This document shows, piece after piece, positions 44,583 through 54,438 of a stretch of DNA of 64,000 nucleotides. This DNA is from Pedobacter sp. Leaf216 (GTDB taxonomy: Bacteria > Bacteroidota > Bacteroidia > Sphingobacteriales > Sphingobacteriaceae). The stretch spans positions 231,831-295,830 of the forward strand of contig NZ_LMKM01000003.1 in the NCBI RefSeq assembly GCF_001421515.1. The letters are read 5' to 3'. The notes below the pieces were generated by a model, which was given only the letters and a program-made list of their open reading frames with translations, did no database searches and was not told where the DNA came from. The number at the start of each line of letters is the position of its first letter. Within the stretch, counting starts at the first letter, position 1. The position numbers were made by a program, and so were the translations under genes.

Positions 44583-44625
44583 AAAATAAAAAAGCGCCAT
44601 TTCCTCGTTGTAGGATTGGCGCTTT
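44583..44625 (-). terminator. terminator of the efflux operon
   Basis: On the minus strand AAAGCGCCA pairs with TGGCGCTTT and runs into T-rich sequence. It lies 44 nt behind the AraC gene that ends the efflux operon. Confidence 0.8.
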
Positions 44626-44668
44626 GGATATTTAAACGACTAGTTTAAAAGTTTAACTCATTTGCAAT

Positions 44669-45610
44669 TTAATTGGCCCGAAAACCTTTCGGGGTACACT
44701 GCATCTGGCGTTTGAAAAATATGTTAAAATTGGCCGGGTATTCAAAACCCAAACAATAAGCAATCTGTGCAATATTCCACTCTGTATGTTTCAATAGAGC
44801 TACAGCCTCAGTTGCAATCCTCCTCGAAATATGCTCTGAAGTGGTTTTTCCTGTTACTTCTTTTACTGCATGATTTAAATGATTTACATGTACCAATAAG
44901 CGGCAGGCGAAATCATGAGCTGTTTTTAACTCCAGAATATGCTCTGTAGAACCAATGGGGAACTGCCTTTCCAGTAATTCAAGAAATAATGAAGTTAACC
45001 TTGCCGAGGCGGTGTTCTGTTTGAAAACAGCATCCTGTGGTTTTACTTTTAAAGCCTCATGTACAATCAATTGAACATAATTTCTCAATAAATCATATTT
45101 ATGGATGTAATCACCATCCATTTCTTTCATCATTTTGGTAAATATATCCCTTAAGGTTATTTCCTGCTCCTCATCAATATGTATTACGGGACTATCGTTA
45201 ATGCGCCATAACAAAGAATCGCGAAGGGTTTCGTTGCGGTTATGGATAAAATTTTCAGTAAACAAGCAGAAAAAACCAGCAGGCTTTGGCGAAGTACTTT
45301 CCCATGAATACGGGATATTCGGGTTGGTAAATAATAGCGCCCTGCCTTTAATTTCGATCTGTGCATCAGGGTAATGCAAAATCCCGTTGCCAATGATTAA
45401 TGAAATTTTATAGAAATCCCTCCGGCTAAAAGCTGATGGTACATTGGTACAAACGGTACCGCGGTTAAAAACATTGAAATGGCCAATGTCGTTAATCATT
45501 CCTAAACTTGGCGTAGGAATTTCCGGACGGGTGATTTTTAATTTATTATAAAAATCTTCCAGGGTTTCCTTTTTTTGAAGGGTAGAAAGCTCTTGATTTT
45601 TTGATAACAT
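44669..45610 (-). CDS. AraC-family regulator at the end of the efflux operon
   Basis: A 313 aa AraC-type regulator with an N-terminal cupin-like region (about 40-130, KGRALLFTNPNIPYSWES) and a C-terminal HTH pair (FACRLLVHVNHLNHAVKEVTG, WNIAQIAYCLGFEYPANFNIFFKRQ). It starts 24 nt behind the RND adaptor gene on the same strand. The placement suggests that it regulates the pump and itself. Ligand unknown. Confidence 0.88.
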   Translation of the reverse strand: MLSKNQELSTLQKKETLEDFYNKLKITRPEIPTPSLGMINDIGHFNVFNRGTVCTNVPSAFSRRDFYKISLIIGNGILHYPDAQIEIKGRALLFTNPNIPYSWESTSPKPAGFFCLFTENFIHNRNETLRDSLLWRINDSPVIHIDEEQEITLRDIFTKMMKEMDGDYIHKYDLLRNYVQLIVHEALKVKPQDAVFKQNTASARLTSLFLELLERQFPIGSTEHILELKTAHDFACRLLVHVNHLNHAVKEVTGKTTSEHISRRIATEAVALLKHTEWNIAQIAYCLGFEYPANFNIFFKRQMQCTPKGFRAN

Positions 45611-45634
45611 AACTTAAGTGCTTAATACGTAAAG

Positions 45635-46735
45635 TTAGGGTTTAATCAGCGTTCCTTCATGCATTTCTTCCGTAGGTTCTGCAACTAATTTGTCACCTTC
45701 TGCCAAATCCCCAAAAACTTCAACCTGATCATCCGTTTCTCTGCCTTTTTTAACAGCTACTTTAACCGCCTTATTATCTGCTGCTTTTAATACAAATAAT
45801 CCTTCGCTGGTATCTAACAAGGCTTTTTTGGAGATAATAAAAGTACTTGCATTGGCGGGAAGCGGAATATTTACTTCGGCCACCATACCTGGCAATAAAA
45901 CTTTTGATGCATTTGGAACATCCATTTCAATACGTTCAGAGCGAAGGCGGAGATCTAAAGCACCTGATAAACGTTTCACTTTTGCTTTAAAAATTTGACT
46001 TGGCAAAGATTTAACCGTAAAACTGATTTCATCTCCTGCTTTTAAATAACCTGTATAAACCTCAGGAATGGAAACCGCTAAACGCAAGTTTTTCTGATCT
46101 TGTAAAGTAAACAGCGGCAAATCAGAACCCTTGCCTGTTGGGCCCACATAGGCACCTAAATTTACATTTCTGGCAGAAATAATTCCACTGAAAGGTGCCC
46201 TGATTGTTAAATAATCCTGCACGGAGCCCACTTCTTTATAGGCCGCTTTGGCTGCTTCGAGTTGAGCTAAATCAGCATTCTTTTTGGCCAAAGCCTGATC
46301 CAAATCGTTGGTAGAAATCGTACCAGGTGTTTTACTGGTTTCGTACAAACGGTTGTAATTGGCTTTGCTTGCTGTATAAATGGCTTCCTGTGCTTTTATT
46401 CTCGATTGAGTTGCGGCAAGTTGCGAGGTCATTTCTGGTGCTTCTAAAGTCATCAACAACTGGCCCTTACTAACTTCTGATCCAATATCTACCTTCAAGC
46501 TTTTTACAAAACTGCTTACTTTAGCATATAAATCAACCTGTTGTAAAGCAATTAGTTCTCCTGGTAAACTCAATTTGGTTGATAGCTTTCCCTTTTTAAG
46601 GTCGAAAGTTGCAATAGCTGCCTCTTTTTCCTTCTTGGGTGCTACTTTCGATTCTGAGTGCCCGCAGCCATAAATAGCTGTTAACATTAATAATCCTGAA
46701 CTTATTAATCCTGTTGAAAATATCTTCGTATTCAT
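45635..46735 (-). CDS. RND efflux periplasmic adaptor (membrane fusion protein)
   Basis: A 366 aa lipoprotein adaptor with lipobox AIYGC at about residue 24. It has the usual order: barrel-sandwich hybrid (VSSFVKSLKVDIGSEVSKGQLLMTLE), alpha hairpin (TSQLAATQSRIKAQEAIYTASK), lipoyl return (IRAPFSGIISARNVNLGAYV), beta barrel and a membrane-proximal part. It links the RND pump to the TolC-type channel and lies 14 nt behind the pump gene. Confidence 0.93.
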   Translation of the reverse strand: MNTKIFSTGLISSGLLMLTAIYGCGHSESKVAPKKEKEAAIATFDLKKGKLSTKLSLPGELIALQQVDLYAKVSSFVKSLKVDIGSEVSKGQLLMTLEAPEMTSQLAATQSRIKAQEAIYTASKANYNRLYETSKTPGTISTNDLDQALAKKNADLAQLEAAKAAYKEVGSVQDYLTIRAPFSGIISARNVNLGAYVGPTGKGSDLPLFTLQDQKNLRLAVSIPEVYTGYLKAGDEISFTVKSLPSQIFKAKVKRLSGALDLRLRSERIEMDVPNASKVLLPGMVAEVNIPLPANASTFIISKKALLDTSEGLFVLKAADNKAVKVAVKKGRETDDQVEVFGDLAEGDKLVAEPTEEMHEGTLIKP

Positions 46736-46749
46736 TTGTTGATGATGAT

Positions 46750-49700
46750 TTATTCGTTTTCTTGTAAACCTTTAATGTAATGGATGCTTTCTTCGTCTTC
46801 CGGATCGAGCGATATTGAATTGGTAGTCTGTTTACCTTGAACCCATGCAAATACCAGTGGCAAGATAATTAATACTGCGAATGTTGAGGCCAACAACCCA
46901 CCTATAACTGCCCTTCCAAGAGGTGAAACAGCTCCACCACCTTCTCCATGGCCAATTGCCATTGGTAACATCCCTGCAATCATCGCAATACTCGTCATTA
47001 TAATCGGCCGTAAACGTAATGCTGCGGCTTCGCGTGCAGATTCGAGCGCATTACCATTGTGTTTTCTCAGTTGTTCGGCATTGGTAATCAATAGCACCGC
47101 ATTGGCAATAGATACCCCAACCGACATGATAATTCCCATGTAAGATTGTAAGTTTAAGGTTGATCCGGTGATGGTTAAAAGTAATAATGAACCTAAAATT
47201 ACGGCCGGTACTGTAGCTAAAATGACCAAAGGCACTTTAAACGACTGGAAATTGGCTGCCAACATCAGAAAAATTACTACAATGGCCACAAATAGGCCCG
47301 ATTGCAAACTGTCTAACGTATCGGTTAAAACTTTACTTAACCCTATGGCGTTAACTTTTAATCCCCGCGGCAGTTCGCCAACGTTTTTAATGGCTTTTTC
47401 TACATCTTTTGAGGCTGCACCTAAATCGGTATGGTAAAGGTTTGCCGTAACTGATAGAAAAGGCATGGCACCGATGTTGTCATTTTCACCAGCAGTGGTA
47501 TCGGGTGTAATTTTCGCTACATCGCTTAGTACAGGTCTGGCCGAGTTTTTTAATAAAGGAATTTCTCCGATATCATCCTTGCTCGTCATTTGGTTAAGCG
47601 GTACCTGTACCTGTACGCTGTATGGTAAGGCGGCTTTTTCATCCAGCCATATGTTTTTATCTGTATAACGTGATGATGAAGTTGAGGCAATTAATGATCG
47701 CGAAATATCAGCCATATCTACTCCGATTTGTGCAGCACGCGTTCTGTCGATATCGATATTTAATGACGGGTATTTAATGGGTTGCGCAATCTGAACATCC
47801 CTCATGTAGGGGATCTGCTTCAGTTCTGCTAAAATTTTATTTGCATATTTTTCATTCAGTTTTTTGTTTTTACCGGCAATGCGTACCTCTACAGGGGTGG
47901 GAGAGCCCTGGCTCAATACTTTATCTGTTAATTCTATCGGTTCAAAAGAAAGCTTAACATCAGGTAATACCTGTTTAATTTTCGCCCTGAACTGATCTTT
48001 AAAATCGTCCATGTCTTCCTCAAAATCCTTTAAGCTTACCTGGAAAACAGCTTCATGCGGACCAGCCATAAACTGGTAAATTGGGTTTACCGAAAATTGC
48101 GCCGGGTGCTGCCCAACATACACTGAAGAAATGCCCATATGCTCTTCGCCAACCATTTTTTTCAGCTCTGCCAATACTACATTTGCTTTTTCTTCCGTAC
48201 GTTCTAAACGGGTTCCATCTGGTGCACGCAAACGCAACTGAAATTGGCTTGAGTTTACTCTTGGTAAAACATCGCGACCAATATTAACCAATAATAATGC
48301 AGCCAGACCAATAATGATCACTAAATAAGCCAATACCACTGGTTTTCTATGTGGCAATATGCGATCAAGGAAACGCATAAAACGGTTTCTGAATTTATCG
48401 AAGAAACCAATTTTACCGTTGCCACTAAAATCTTCACGTGCTACCAAAACCTTTTTCTGGTTAAGGGTATCTTTTTCCGATTCGAGTGTAATGCCTGTTG
48501 CGTTAAAATCAGCTTCATCCTGTGTAATGCCGGGATGGTTTTCATTTCCTTTTTTTTGATGTGCCACCATAAGCCAGTTGGCCATAATCGGCACAAAAGT
48601 TTGCGATAACAAGAAGGAAACCACCATTGAAAAGCCAATTGCCAATGCCAATGGTAAAAATAATGCACCAGGAATTCCCGTCATCGTAAAAGCAGGTGCA
48701 AATACGGCAAGGATACAGAACAGAATCAATAATTTAGGGAAAGCAATTTCCTTACAGGCATCCCAAATGGCCAGTGCCTTGGGTTTTCCCATATCAAAAT
48801 GCTGGTGGATATTTTCTATGGTCACTGTAGATTCATCAACCAAAATGCCAATAGCTAAAGCTAATCCGCTCAACGTCATGATGTTAATTGTTTGTCCGAA
48901 TAACTTTAGGAACAACACCCCGGCAATGATTGATGTTGGGATTGTTAAGATTACAATTAAGGCAGCGCGTTTATCGCCCAGGAAAAGTAAAACCATCAAT
49001 CCGGTTAATATTGCACCAATTGCGCCCTCGCTGATTAAGCTTTTTACCGCATTAATTACATAAACAGATTGATCAAACTCATAAGAAAGCTTAACATCTT
49101 CGGGTAAGGAACTTTGGATGTTTGGTAAATTTTTCTTTAAATTTTTAACCACTTCCCAGGTTGATGCATCGCCAGATTTGGCAATACTTAAATATACCGA
49201 ACGTTTGCCATTGATTAAGGCATAACCGGCCACTAAATCGGCCCCATCTTTCACTGTAGCCACATCGCGCAGTTGCAGATTTTGTACGCTGCCTTTAAAT
49301 AAAGGAATGTTTTCGAACTCTTTAACCTTTTTTATGGTGTAATTGGTAGGGGTAAGGTAGTTTTTATCACCTATTCTTACATTTCCTGAAGGCGCAGTCT
49401 GGTTGTTTAACCTAATGGCCTCCACCACCTGATCTACCGTTAAGTTATGCGAACGTAGCAGTGAAGGGTTAACGTTTATCTCTATCGTTCGGGGGCTACC
49501 ACCGAAAGGAGCAGGAGAAAGCAAGCCCGGAATGGCCGAAAAACTAGGGCGAACATAGGTATTGGCTAAATCCTGCAATTCATTATTGGTACGGATAGGG
49601 CTGCTTAATACCAACTGTCCAACGGGAAGAGAAGAGGCATCGAAACGGATAACGAAAGGCGGTTGCGAGCCTGGCGGGAAAATGGCCTGTGCCCTGGTAG

Positions 49701-50034
49701 AAAGTGCACTTAACTCTGCTGCGGCCTGAGCCATATTGGTGCCTTCGTAATAGGTTAATTTCATCAACATTAAACCTTGCGTGTTTTTGGTTTCGATGCT
49801 TTTGATACCGTTTGCGAAAAGTAAAATATTAACGTATTGTTTACCAAAATAAGCTTCCATTTGGTCGGGTGTGTAACCGCCAAAAGGGTGGGCAATGTAA
49901 ATCACCGGAAGGTTCATTTGTGGAAGAATATCAACTTTAATCTGGTTGATGGCCCCGATACCGAAAAAGAACAATCCTGCTACTAAAACCAGGATGGATA
50001 TGGGTTTGCGAAGTGCGAAACGTATTAAGTTCAT
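46750..50034 (-). CDS. RND efflux transporter permease (AcrB/HAE-1 family)
   Basis: A 1094 aa inner-membrane pump with 12 expected helices and two large periplasmic loops. It begins LIRFALRKPISILVLVAGLFFFGIGAI. It shows the RND helix 4 motif with charged residues (SGLALAIGILVDESTVTIENI) and a late AAALRLRPIIMTSIAMIAGMLPMA. A long cytoplasmic linker lies in the middle (about 500-545), with no motif I can name. Acidic helix 4 differs from the metal-type CusA motif, so drug or organic substrates are more likely. Confidence 0.93.
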   Translation of the reverse strand: MNLIRFALRKPISILVLVAGLFFFGIGAINQIKVDILPQMNLPVIYIAHPFGGYTPDQMEAYFGKQYVNILLFANGIKSIETKNTQGLMLMKLTYYEGTNMAQAAAELSALSTRAQAIFPPGSQPPFVIRFDASSLPVGQLVLSSPIRTNNELQDLANTYVRPSFSAIPGLLSPAPFGGSPRTIEINVNPSLLRSHNLTVDQVVEAIRLNNQTAPSGNVRIGDKNYLTPTNYTIKKVKEFENIPLFKGSVQNLQLRDVATVKDGADLVAGYALINGKRSVYLSIAKSGDASTWEVVKNLKKNLPNIQSSLPEDVKLSYEFDQSVYVINAVKSLISEGAIGAILTGLMVLLFLGDKRAALIVILTIPTSIIAGVLFLKLFGQTINIMTLSGLALAIGILVDESTVTIENIHQHFDMGKPKALAIWDACKEIAFPKLLILFCILAVFAPAFTMTGIPGALFLPLALAIGFSMVVSFLLSQTFVPIMANWLMVAHQKKGNENHPGITQDEADFNATGITLESEKDTLNQKKVLVAREDFSGNGKIGFFDKFRNRFMRFLDRILPHRKPVVLAYLVIIIGLAALLLVNIGRDVLPRVNSSQFQLRLRAPDGTRLERTEEKANVVLAELKKMVGEEHMGISSVYVGQHPAQFSVNPIYQFMAGPHEAVFQVSLKDFEEDMDDFKDQFRAKIKQVLPDVKLSFEPIELTDKVLSQGSPTPVEVRIAGKNKKLNEKYANKILAELKQIPYMRDVQIAQPIKYPSLNIDIDRTRAAQIGVDMADISRSLIASTSSSRYTDKNIWLDEKAALPYSVQVQVPLNQMTSKDDIGEIPLLKNSARPVLSDVAKITPDTTAGENDNIGAMPFLSVTANLYHTDLGAASKDVEKAIKNVGELPRGLKVNAIGLSKVLTDTLDSLQSGLFVAIVVIFLMLAANFQSFKVPLVILATVPAVILGSLLLLTITGSTLNLQSYMGIIMSVGVSIANAVLLITNAEQLRKHNGNALESAREAAALRLRPIIMTSIAMIAGMLPMAIGHGEGGGAVSPLGRAVIGGLLASTFAVLIILPLVFAWVQGKQTTNSISLDPEDEESIHYIKGLQENE

Positions 50035-50047
50035 TTATATAGCCAGA

Positions 50048-51439
50048 TTAAAATTCATTGATAAATATGTCATAATTGCCCAATGCTGCCGATTTTAAAA
50101 GCAAGGCCTGCCAAACATTGGTAAATGCAATATCGCGATCGGTTTCTGCACGGTTTAAGGTAAATAATGCCTGTGTAAGGTCAACCAGTGTAGTTAATCC
50201 ATTTTTGTAAAGCGTATTTTTTTGCAGGTATGCATCAGATGCTGCTTTTACCTGGATAGGTGCTTCGCGGTAATTCGCCAGGGCATTTGCGAGTTTGGTT
50301 TCTGCAAGGGCCAGTTGTGCTTTCAATTGTTGATCAACCATGTTGTATTCTTCTTTTAAACCCTGACTGATGTATTCCTGTGCCCGTACCTGCGGTCGGT
50401 TTTTAAGTAATGTAGAGAGATTCCACGTCATTCCTATGCCAATCAAATAGTTTCCACGTGTAGGATTAATGCCATCAGCATAACCGGTAGAATAAGCAGT
50501 TTGATCTAGCGCATAGCCGGAGCCAAAGCCTGATCCTCTGCCCTGCATTACACCAAAGAAAGTAAATGTTGGATAGTATAATTTTTTGAAATAGCTAACC
50601 TGTTGCTGACTAACATCCACGCGGTTCTGGTAAAACTTTAACAGGGGATGCGAAGTTTTGATGACTGTATCCTGGAGCAGATTGTTAGGTATTCGCGTAA
50701 TGGAGGCTGTATCTACATCATAGGATGTTGCGGTTACGCCCATTAAAACACCTAAGCGGTTGGCCTGTTCCTGTTCCAGATCTTTTGCTTTTGTGAGCGC
50801 AATTTTCGCATTAGAAACCTCTGCTTTTGCAAAAGAAGAATCAACGCCAGCAATTAAGCCATTTTTAGCCCTGATTACTGCAGTATTTTTAAAAGTAATT
50901 GCTCTATTGAGGTTGTTTTGTTGTGATCTGGTTAACCGTTGTGCGGCCAATAAATTAAGATATGCAGCAGAAACACGGATTTCTTGTTGAAACTTTTCCT
51001 GTTCCAGGTCATTTTTGTCTCTTTGATAAGCAGCATCAGCAATTTTGATGCGTTCTCTGATTTTTCCGAAAGTGAAGAAATCCCAGTTAACATTCGCAAG
51101 GTACAACCCGCCGAAGGCAGCTTTCCAATTTTGTTTGTCTAAAGCTGGTCCAGATGAGGCAGTTCCTAAGCCACCTAAACCATATTGTGGACCATTTTGG
51201 CCATTTATGGTTCCATAATCCTGTTGCGCACTCAGGCTGAAATTTGGCAGATATTCTCTTCGTGCCTGCTGGATGGAGGATTTTGATGCATTAGCATAAT
51301 TATTTTTGGCTTTAATGGTGCCATAATTAATTAAAGCGGTGTTTACAGCCTGTTTTAAACTCAGCGTTTGTGCGCTTACACTGAAAGGGGAACTAAAAAA
51401 AAGTGATAACGATAAACAAAATAAAGATATACGATGCAT
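50048..51439 (-). CDS. TolC-family outer membrane efflux channel
   Basis: A 463 aa outer-membrane channel protein with a signal peptide (ending FSVSAQ) and two OEP repeats (LSLKQAVNTALINYGTIKAK ... TLYKNGLTTLVDLTQALFTLNRAE). The frame reaches 51460, but a good promoter box at 51458-51465 makes MHRISLFCLS at 51439 the start. It is the first gene of the operon tolC-RND-adaptor-AraC, with 13 nt to the pump gene. Confidence 0.92.
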   Translation of the reverse strand: MHRISLFCLSLSLFFSSPFSVSAQTLSLKQAVNTALINYGTIKAKNNYANASKSSIQQARREYLPNFSLSAQQDYGTINGQNGPQYGLGGLGTASSGPALDKQNWKAAFGGLYLANVNWDFFTFGKIRERIKIADAAYQRDKNDLEQEKFQQEIRVSAAYLNLLAAQRLTRSQQNNLNRAITFKNTAVIRAKNGLIAGVDSSFAKAEVSNAKIALTKAKDLEQEQANRLGVLMGVTATSYDVDTASITRIPNNLLQDTVIKTSHPLLKFYQNRVDVSQQQVSYFKKLYYPTFTFFGVMQGRGSGFGSGYALDQTAYSTGYADGINPTRGNYLIGIGMTWNLSTLLKNRPQVRAQEYISQGLKEEYNMVDQQLKAQLALAETKLANALANYREAPIQVKAASDAYLQKNTLYKNGLTTLVDLTQALFTLNRAETDRDIAFTNVWQALLLKSAALGNYDIFINEF

Positions 51440-51457
51440 AGTGTATAATTTACACGG

Positions 51458-51486
51458 CAAATGTAAATTATGGCAGCAATATCAAA
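51458..51486 (-). promoter_or_regulatory. promoter of the efflux operon, TTTG-N17-TACATTTG
   Basis: On the minus strand TTTG (51483-51486) and TACATTTG (51458-51465) are separated by 17 nt and match both Bacteroidota elements. The start codon at 51439 follows 18 nt later. Confidence 0.65.
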
Positions 51487-51639
51487 GTATTCGGTTCAAA
51501 TCAAAAATTATGCGAATCAAATAATCATCGAATTGTTACTTAAGCAAAGTTGTAAATTATTTCGAAAGGTTAAATAGAATATAATCGTGTTTTTACATAC
51601 TCAACATAACCACATTAGGCTTTAATGGGCGCAAAAAGC

Positions 51640-51870
51640 AAATTGTGATTTTATCGGCCTTTCTAGAAATGAAAACATTGTTTAAAGATCACTCCACTTC
51701 GCGGTGCTTCGGTCGGGATGACGATTTTGCTTCCTTACTAGAAAGATTGCTTCGTGCCTCGCAATGCCGACCGCTATACCGGAGTTCGTTAGTAATAGCT
51801 TGCAGAAGAACCAAATTTGATGTGAAATTTCGTCCTTTTCGACAGTAGTGGAGAAATCTTATAAACTGAT
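51640..51870. repeat. spacer repeat cluster
   Basis: Pieces such as AAAGATCACTCCACTTCGC...TCGGGATGACG (51684-51723), AAAGATTGCTTCGTGCCTCGCAATGCC (51742-51768) and, near 51826, TTTCGTCCTTTTCGACAGTAGTGGAGAAATCTT lie in tandem, partly inverted. They belong to the same style as those at 7069, 25520 and 33180. The 67 aa frame across them is not a gene. Confidence 0.6.
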
Positions 51871-51905
51871 ATTAATAACATGTTACAAAAAGTACTGAAT
51901 ATGCT

Positions 51906-52322
51906 TTACTGTTCTGTATAGCTTTTAAAGTTATCAAGTATGGCCTGCCATCCTCCACGCTGCATTTCAACAGGATTGGTAGATTCAGCGTCGAAAGTTT
52001 CAGTAATCCTGGTTTGTTCACTTAATGCATCAAAAATAATGCTCACAGTTCTACCATCCTCAAGCGTATATTCTATTTTTTTGTTGGTATCAACTGTGGT
52101 GTACGTTCCGCCGAAATCAAAACTCATGCTACCATCTTTTGCAGCCATGGTACTTTTAAATTTACCACCAACTTTTAAATCGTTTTCCGAATATGGAGTA
52201 TGCCACTCAGGTGAGGCAAAACTCCATTTAGTAATATGATCAGGGTTGTTCCAAAATTCCCATACTTTTTCTACAGGCGCATTTACAGTGGTTTCAACAG
52301 TAATTGAAGTTCTATTTTCCAT
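51906..52322 (-). CDS. SRPBCC/AHSA1-domain protein
   Basis: A 138 aa START-like (AHSA1) protein. Typical blocks are TSITVETTVNAPVEKVWEFWNNPDHITKWSFASPEW near the start and GGWQAILDNFKSYTE at the end. Such proteins bind hydrophobic ligands or act as Hsp90 helpers in eukaryotes; in bacteria the role is mostly unknown. It stands alone. Confidence 0.88.
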   Translation of the reverse strand: MENRTSITVETTVNAPVEKVWEFWNNPDHITKWSFASPEWHTPYSENDLKVGGKFKSTMAAKDGSMSFDFGGTYTTVDTNKKIEYTLEDGRTVSIIFDALSEQTRITETFDAESTNPVEMQRGGWQAILDNFKSYTEQ

Positions 52323-52444
52323 GTTTTGTTTGTTTAAATTGTATATGTAAAGTTATGTTAACTTTTACAAGTGCAAAAGTGCTAATGCGACAAAAAAGGG
52401 TGTAGAATAACCTCAATTACTATCCTTGAACAAAAAATCCTTAG

Positions 52445-52957
52445 CTAACGCAGTTCGTTATAAATAAAGATCACAGTATCTGTAGAAACCAATCCGCTAA
52501 TGTTGCCGCCAGTGTAGGTTACTTTATAGCTTGATCCTTTTTTTAGGTCGTAAGCTTTTAATAAATCAGCGTTTCCTACAAGGCTATCACCAGGGTTTAC
52601 CTTGGCATAGCTCGAGGCCGGAGGTGGCATTACCCTTTTAGCCATTGCGCCTTTGTATTGCGCTTCTTCGCCTTTCTCATTGGTTATACTTAGGTAACTG
52701 CTCGTTAGCGGTTCAAACGGCGTATGCCAAATACAAAAACTTTTGGTGGCGGTTGTATTATTGTATACCACAAATCTTAATAATAATGGATCGCCGGGCG
52801 TTACGTTTCCGTTTACTTTGATTTTAGCTACCAATGAATCGCTTTCATTTTGAGTTGTACCATTTTCGCTTTTGCTGTTGGCTGTATTTCTGGTGGCTTC
52901 GCTACAGGCAGAAAACAATAATAAAAGAGCAGGGATAATTAATTTAATGTTTTTCAT
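52445..52957 (-). CDS. lipoprotein with M35 propeptide-like domain
   Basis: A 170 aa lipoprotein, lipobox FSAC at about residue 18, with a short Ser/Asn-rich linker. The domain from about 45 shows FCIWHTPFEPL, YLSITNEKGEEAQYKGAMAKRVMPPP and PGDSLVGNADLLKAYDL. This closely follows the pattern of the N-terminal domain of peptidyl-Lys metallopeptidases (M35 type). No protease domain is present. It might bind or inhibit a protease, which is a guess from likeness. Confidence 0.7.
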   Translation of the reverse strand: MKNIKLIIPALLLLFSACSEATRNTANSKSENGTTQNESDSLVAKIKVNGNVTPGDPLLLRFVVYNNTTATKSFCIWHTPFEPLTSSYLSITNEKGEEAQYKGAMAKRVMPPPASSYAKVNPGDSLVGNADLLKAYDLKKGSSYKVTYTGGNISGLVSTDTVIFIYNELR

Positions 52958-53127
52958 GAGATGTTTTTTGTTTATATAAGCAAATGGAAATTGATAATGT
53001 TTGATTGGAATCTGATTTTACTAAAACGATTAACTATTTTGATTAAATGAATTTAATGCAGGTTGTAAATTTGCATTTTAAATGGTTTTGGATTGCTATT
53101 CGCGAAGGATGGAAAGTTTTAATGCAA

Positions 53128-54318
53128 TTAATTAGCGTTCACTAAAAAGTAGGCAATGCGGCAGGCGTAACCTGTTGATTTTTGGTTATGCATATCGCTG
53201 ATGCGAATGCTTAACTTGTGTTCGCCAGCCCCTAATTGATCGGCAAGTAGCAGGTACCAAGGTAAATGCAAGCCCGAACTCCATTGGGTGTAAAGATCGA
53301 CCATTTTTTCAGCACCATTATCTATCCGATAGTGCAGTGCGCCGGCATCGGGACCAGATAATACTGCAATTCCGACCGCATTACCTTTAAAAACCAAATC
53401 GAAAGTGCTGTTTCTGGTGGTGCTTTCTAAAACAGGGATATTTACAAAACCGGTTCTGGTATCGATGCCATCATTGGGTTTCCAGTTTTTATTGATGTTA
53501 AACGTATTTAAATTTCCGGCAGCAGTAATGTTTAGATACTGCCCTTTGGTATATGCAAATTTATCAATGATTTTGGGAATCCCTGCTGATGCTTTTTTAG
53601 TGTTTTTCTGGTTTTCTTCGAGAAAGGTTTTTATCGTGTTAAAATAAAGTTGTTGGCCAAATGGTGATGGATGAAGATCCTTAAAATCATTTTTCCAGGT
53701 AAATTCTCCGTTGGCTATGCGTTTATCTACTTCTAAAGCGAGGTTAATAAATGGCAAATGATAATATTCGGCCAAATCGCTATGTATTTTTACTTCAGCG
53801 GGGATTGTACCTTTATTAAAATCTTCGTTTTTATTTTCATCGGCAAATGCCATCAGTACAATATCGGTTTTTGGATTTTTACTTAAAGTGTGTCTGATTA
53901 TGCCTTCTAACGCCCGTTTTTGGGTTTGTTCCGGTGTTCCATTCACATGGTCATTCACTGCCGATTCTACAAATAACAGGTCTACTTTTCCACTATCCAA
54001 CACATCGCGCTGCAAGCGGAAAGCATGGGGTAAACTTCCTAATGATGGGATACCTGCGTTAATAAATTTAAATTTGTTTTGAGGATAGGTTGTGCTGAGG
54101 TAATTGCATACCAAACCGCGCCAGCCTTCCATATTGGTAATCGATCCACCTAAAAATGCAACAGTTACCGGCTCATTTTTGGTCAGTTTTTCGGCTGTAT
54201 TGCTGCTAAAATTATTAAATGTAATAAATGAAGAAGATTCAAGTTTGTTTTGTGCAACGCTTTTAGCATTTAATGCAGTTAACAAAACCATCAAGTAAAG
54301 AAAAGAGGTTAATTTCAT
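53128..54318 (-). CDS. SGNH/GDSL hydrolase, exported
   Basis: A 396 aa secreted esterase-type protein with a signal peptide of about 22 residues (KSVAQ). The nucleophile is Ser59 in LGGSIT, an Asn lies in ESAVNDH, and the Asp-His pair in DLHPSPFG near residue 216. A C-terminal beta-sandwich follows from about 260. Such enzymes often remove acyl groups from polysaccharides; the substrate is unknown. It is divergent from the peroxiredoxin gene. Confidence 0.85.
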   Translation of the reverse strand: MKLTSFLYLMVLLTALNAKSVAQNKLESSSFITFNNFSSNTAEKLTKNEPVTVAFLGGSITNMEGWRGLVCNYLSTTYPQNKFKFINAGIPSLGSLPHAFRLQRDVLDSGKVDLLFVESAVNDHVNGTPEQTQKRALEGIIRHTLSKNPKTDIVLMAFADENKNEDFNKGTIPAEVKIHSDLAEYYHLPFINLALEVDKRIANGEFTWKNDFKDLHPSPFGQQLYFNTIKTFLEENQKNTKKASAGIPKIIDKFAYTKGQYLNITAAGNLNTFNINKNWKPNDGIDTRTGFVNIPVLESTTRNSTFDLVFKGNAVGIAVLSGPDAGALHYRIDNGAEKMVDLYTQWSSGLHLPWYLLLADQLGAGEHKLSIRISDMHNQKSTGYACRIAYFLVNAN

Positions 54319-54438
54319 ATCAATCAGATTAAGCCAAAAGTAATAAAATTTGTAAAGTATTATTGGATAGATTCGTGCAGAAAACTGCCATCCATTTGGT
54401 ATAATTTAACGTATGTAACTATAAACCCTAATAAATTT

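Noticed and set aside
51645..51848. 67 aa plus-strand frame before the SRPBCC gene
   Set aside because: It covers inverted spacer-repeat pieces only.
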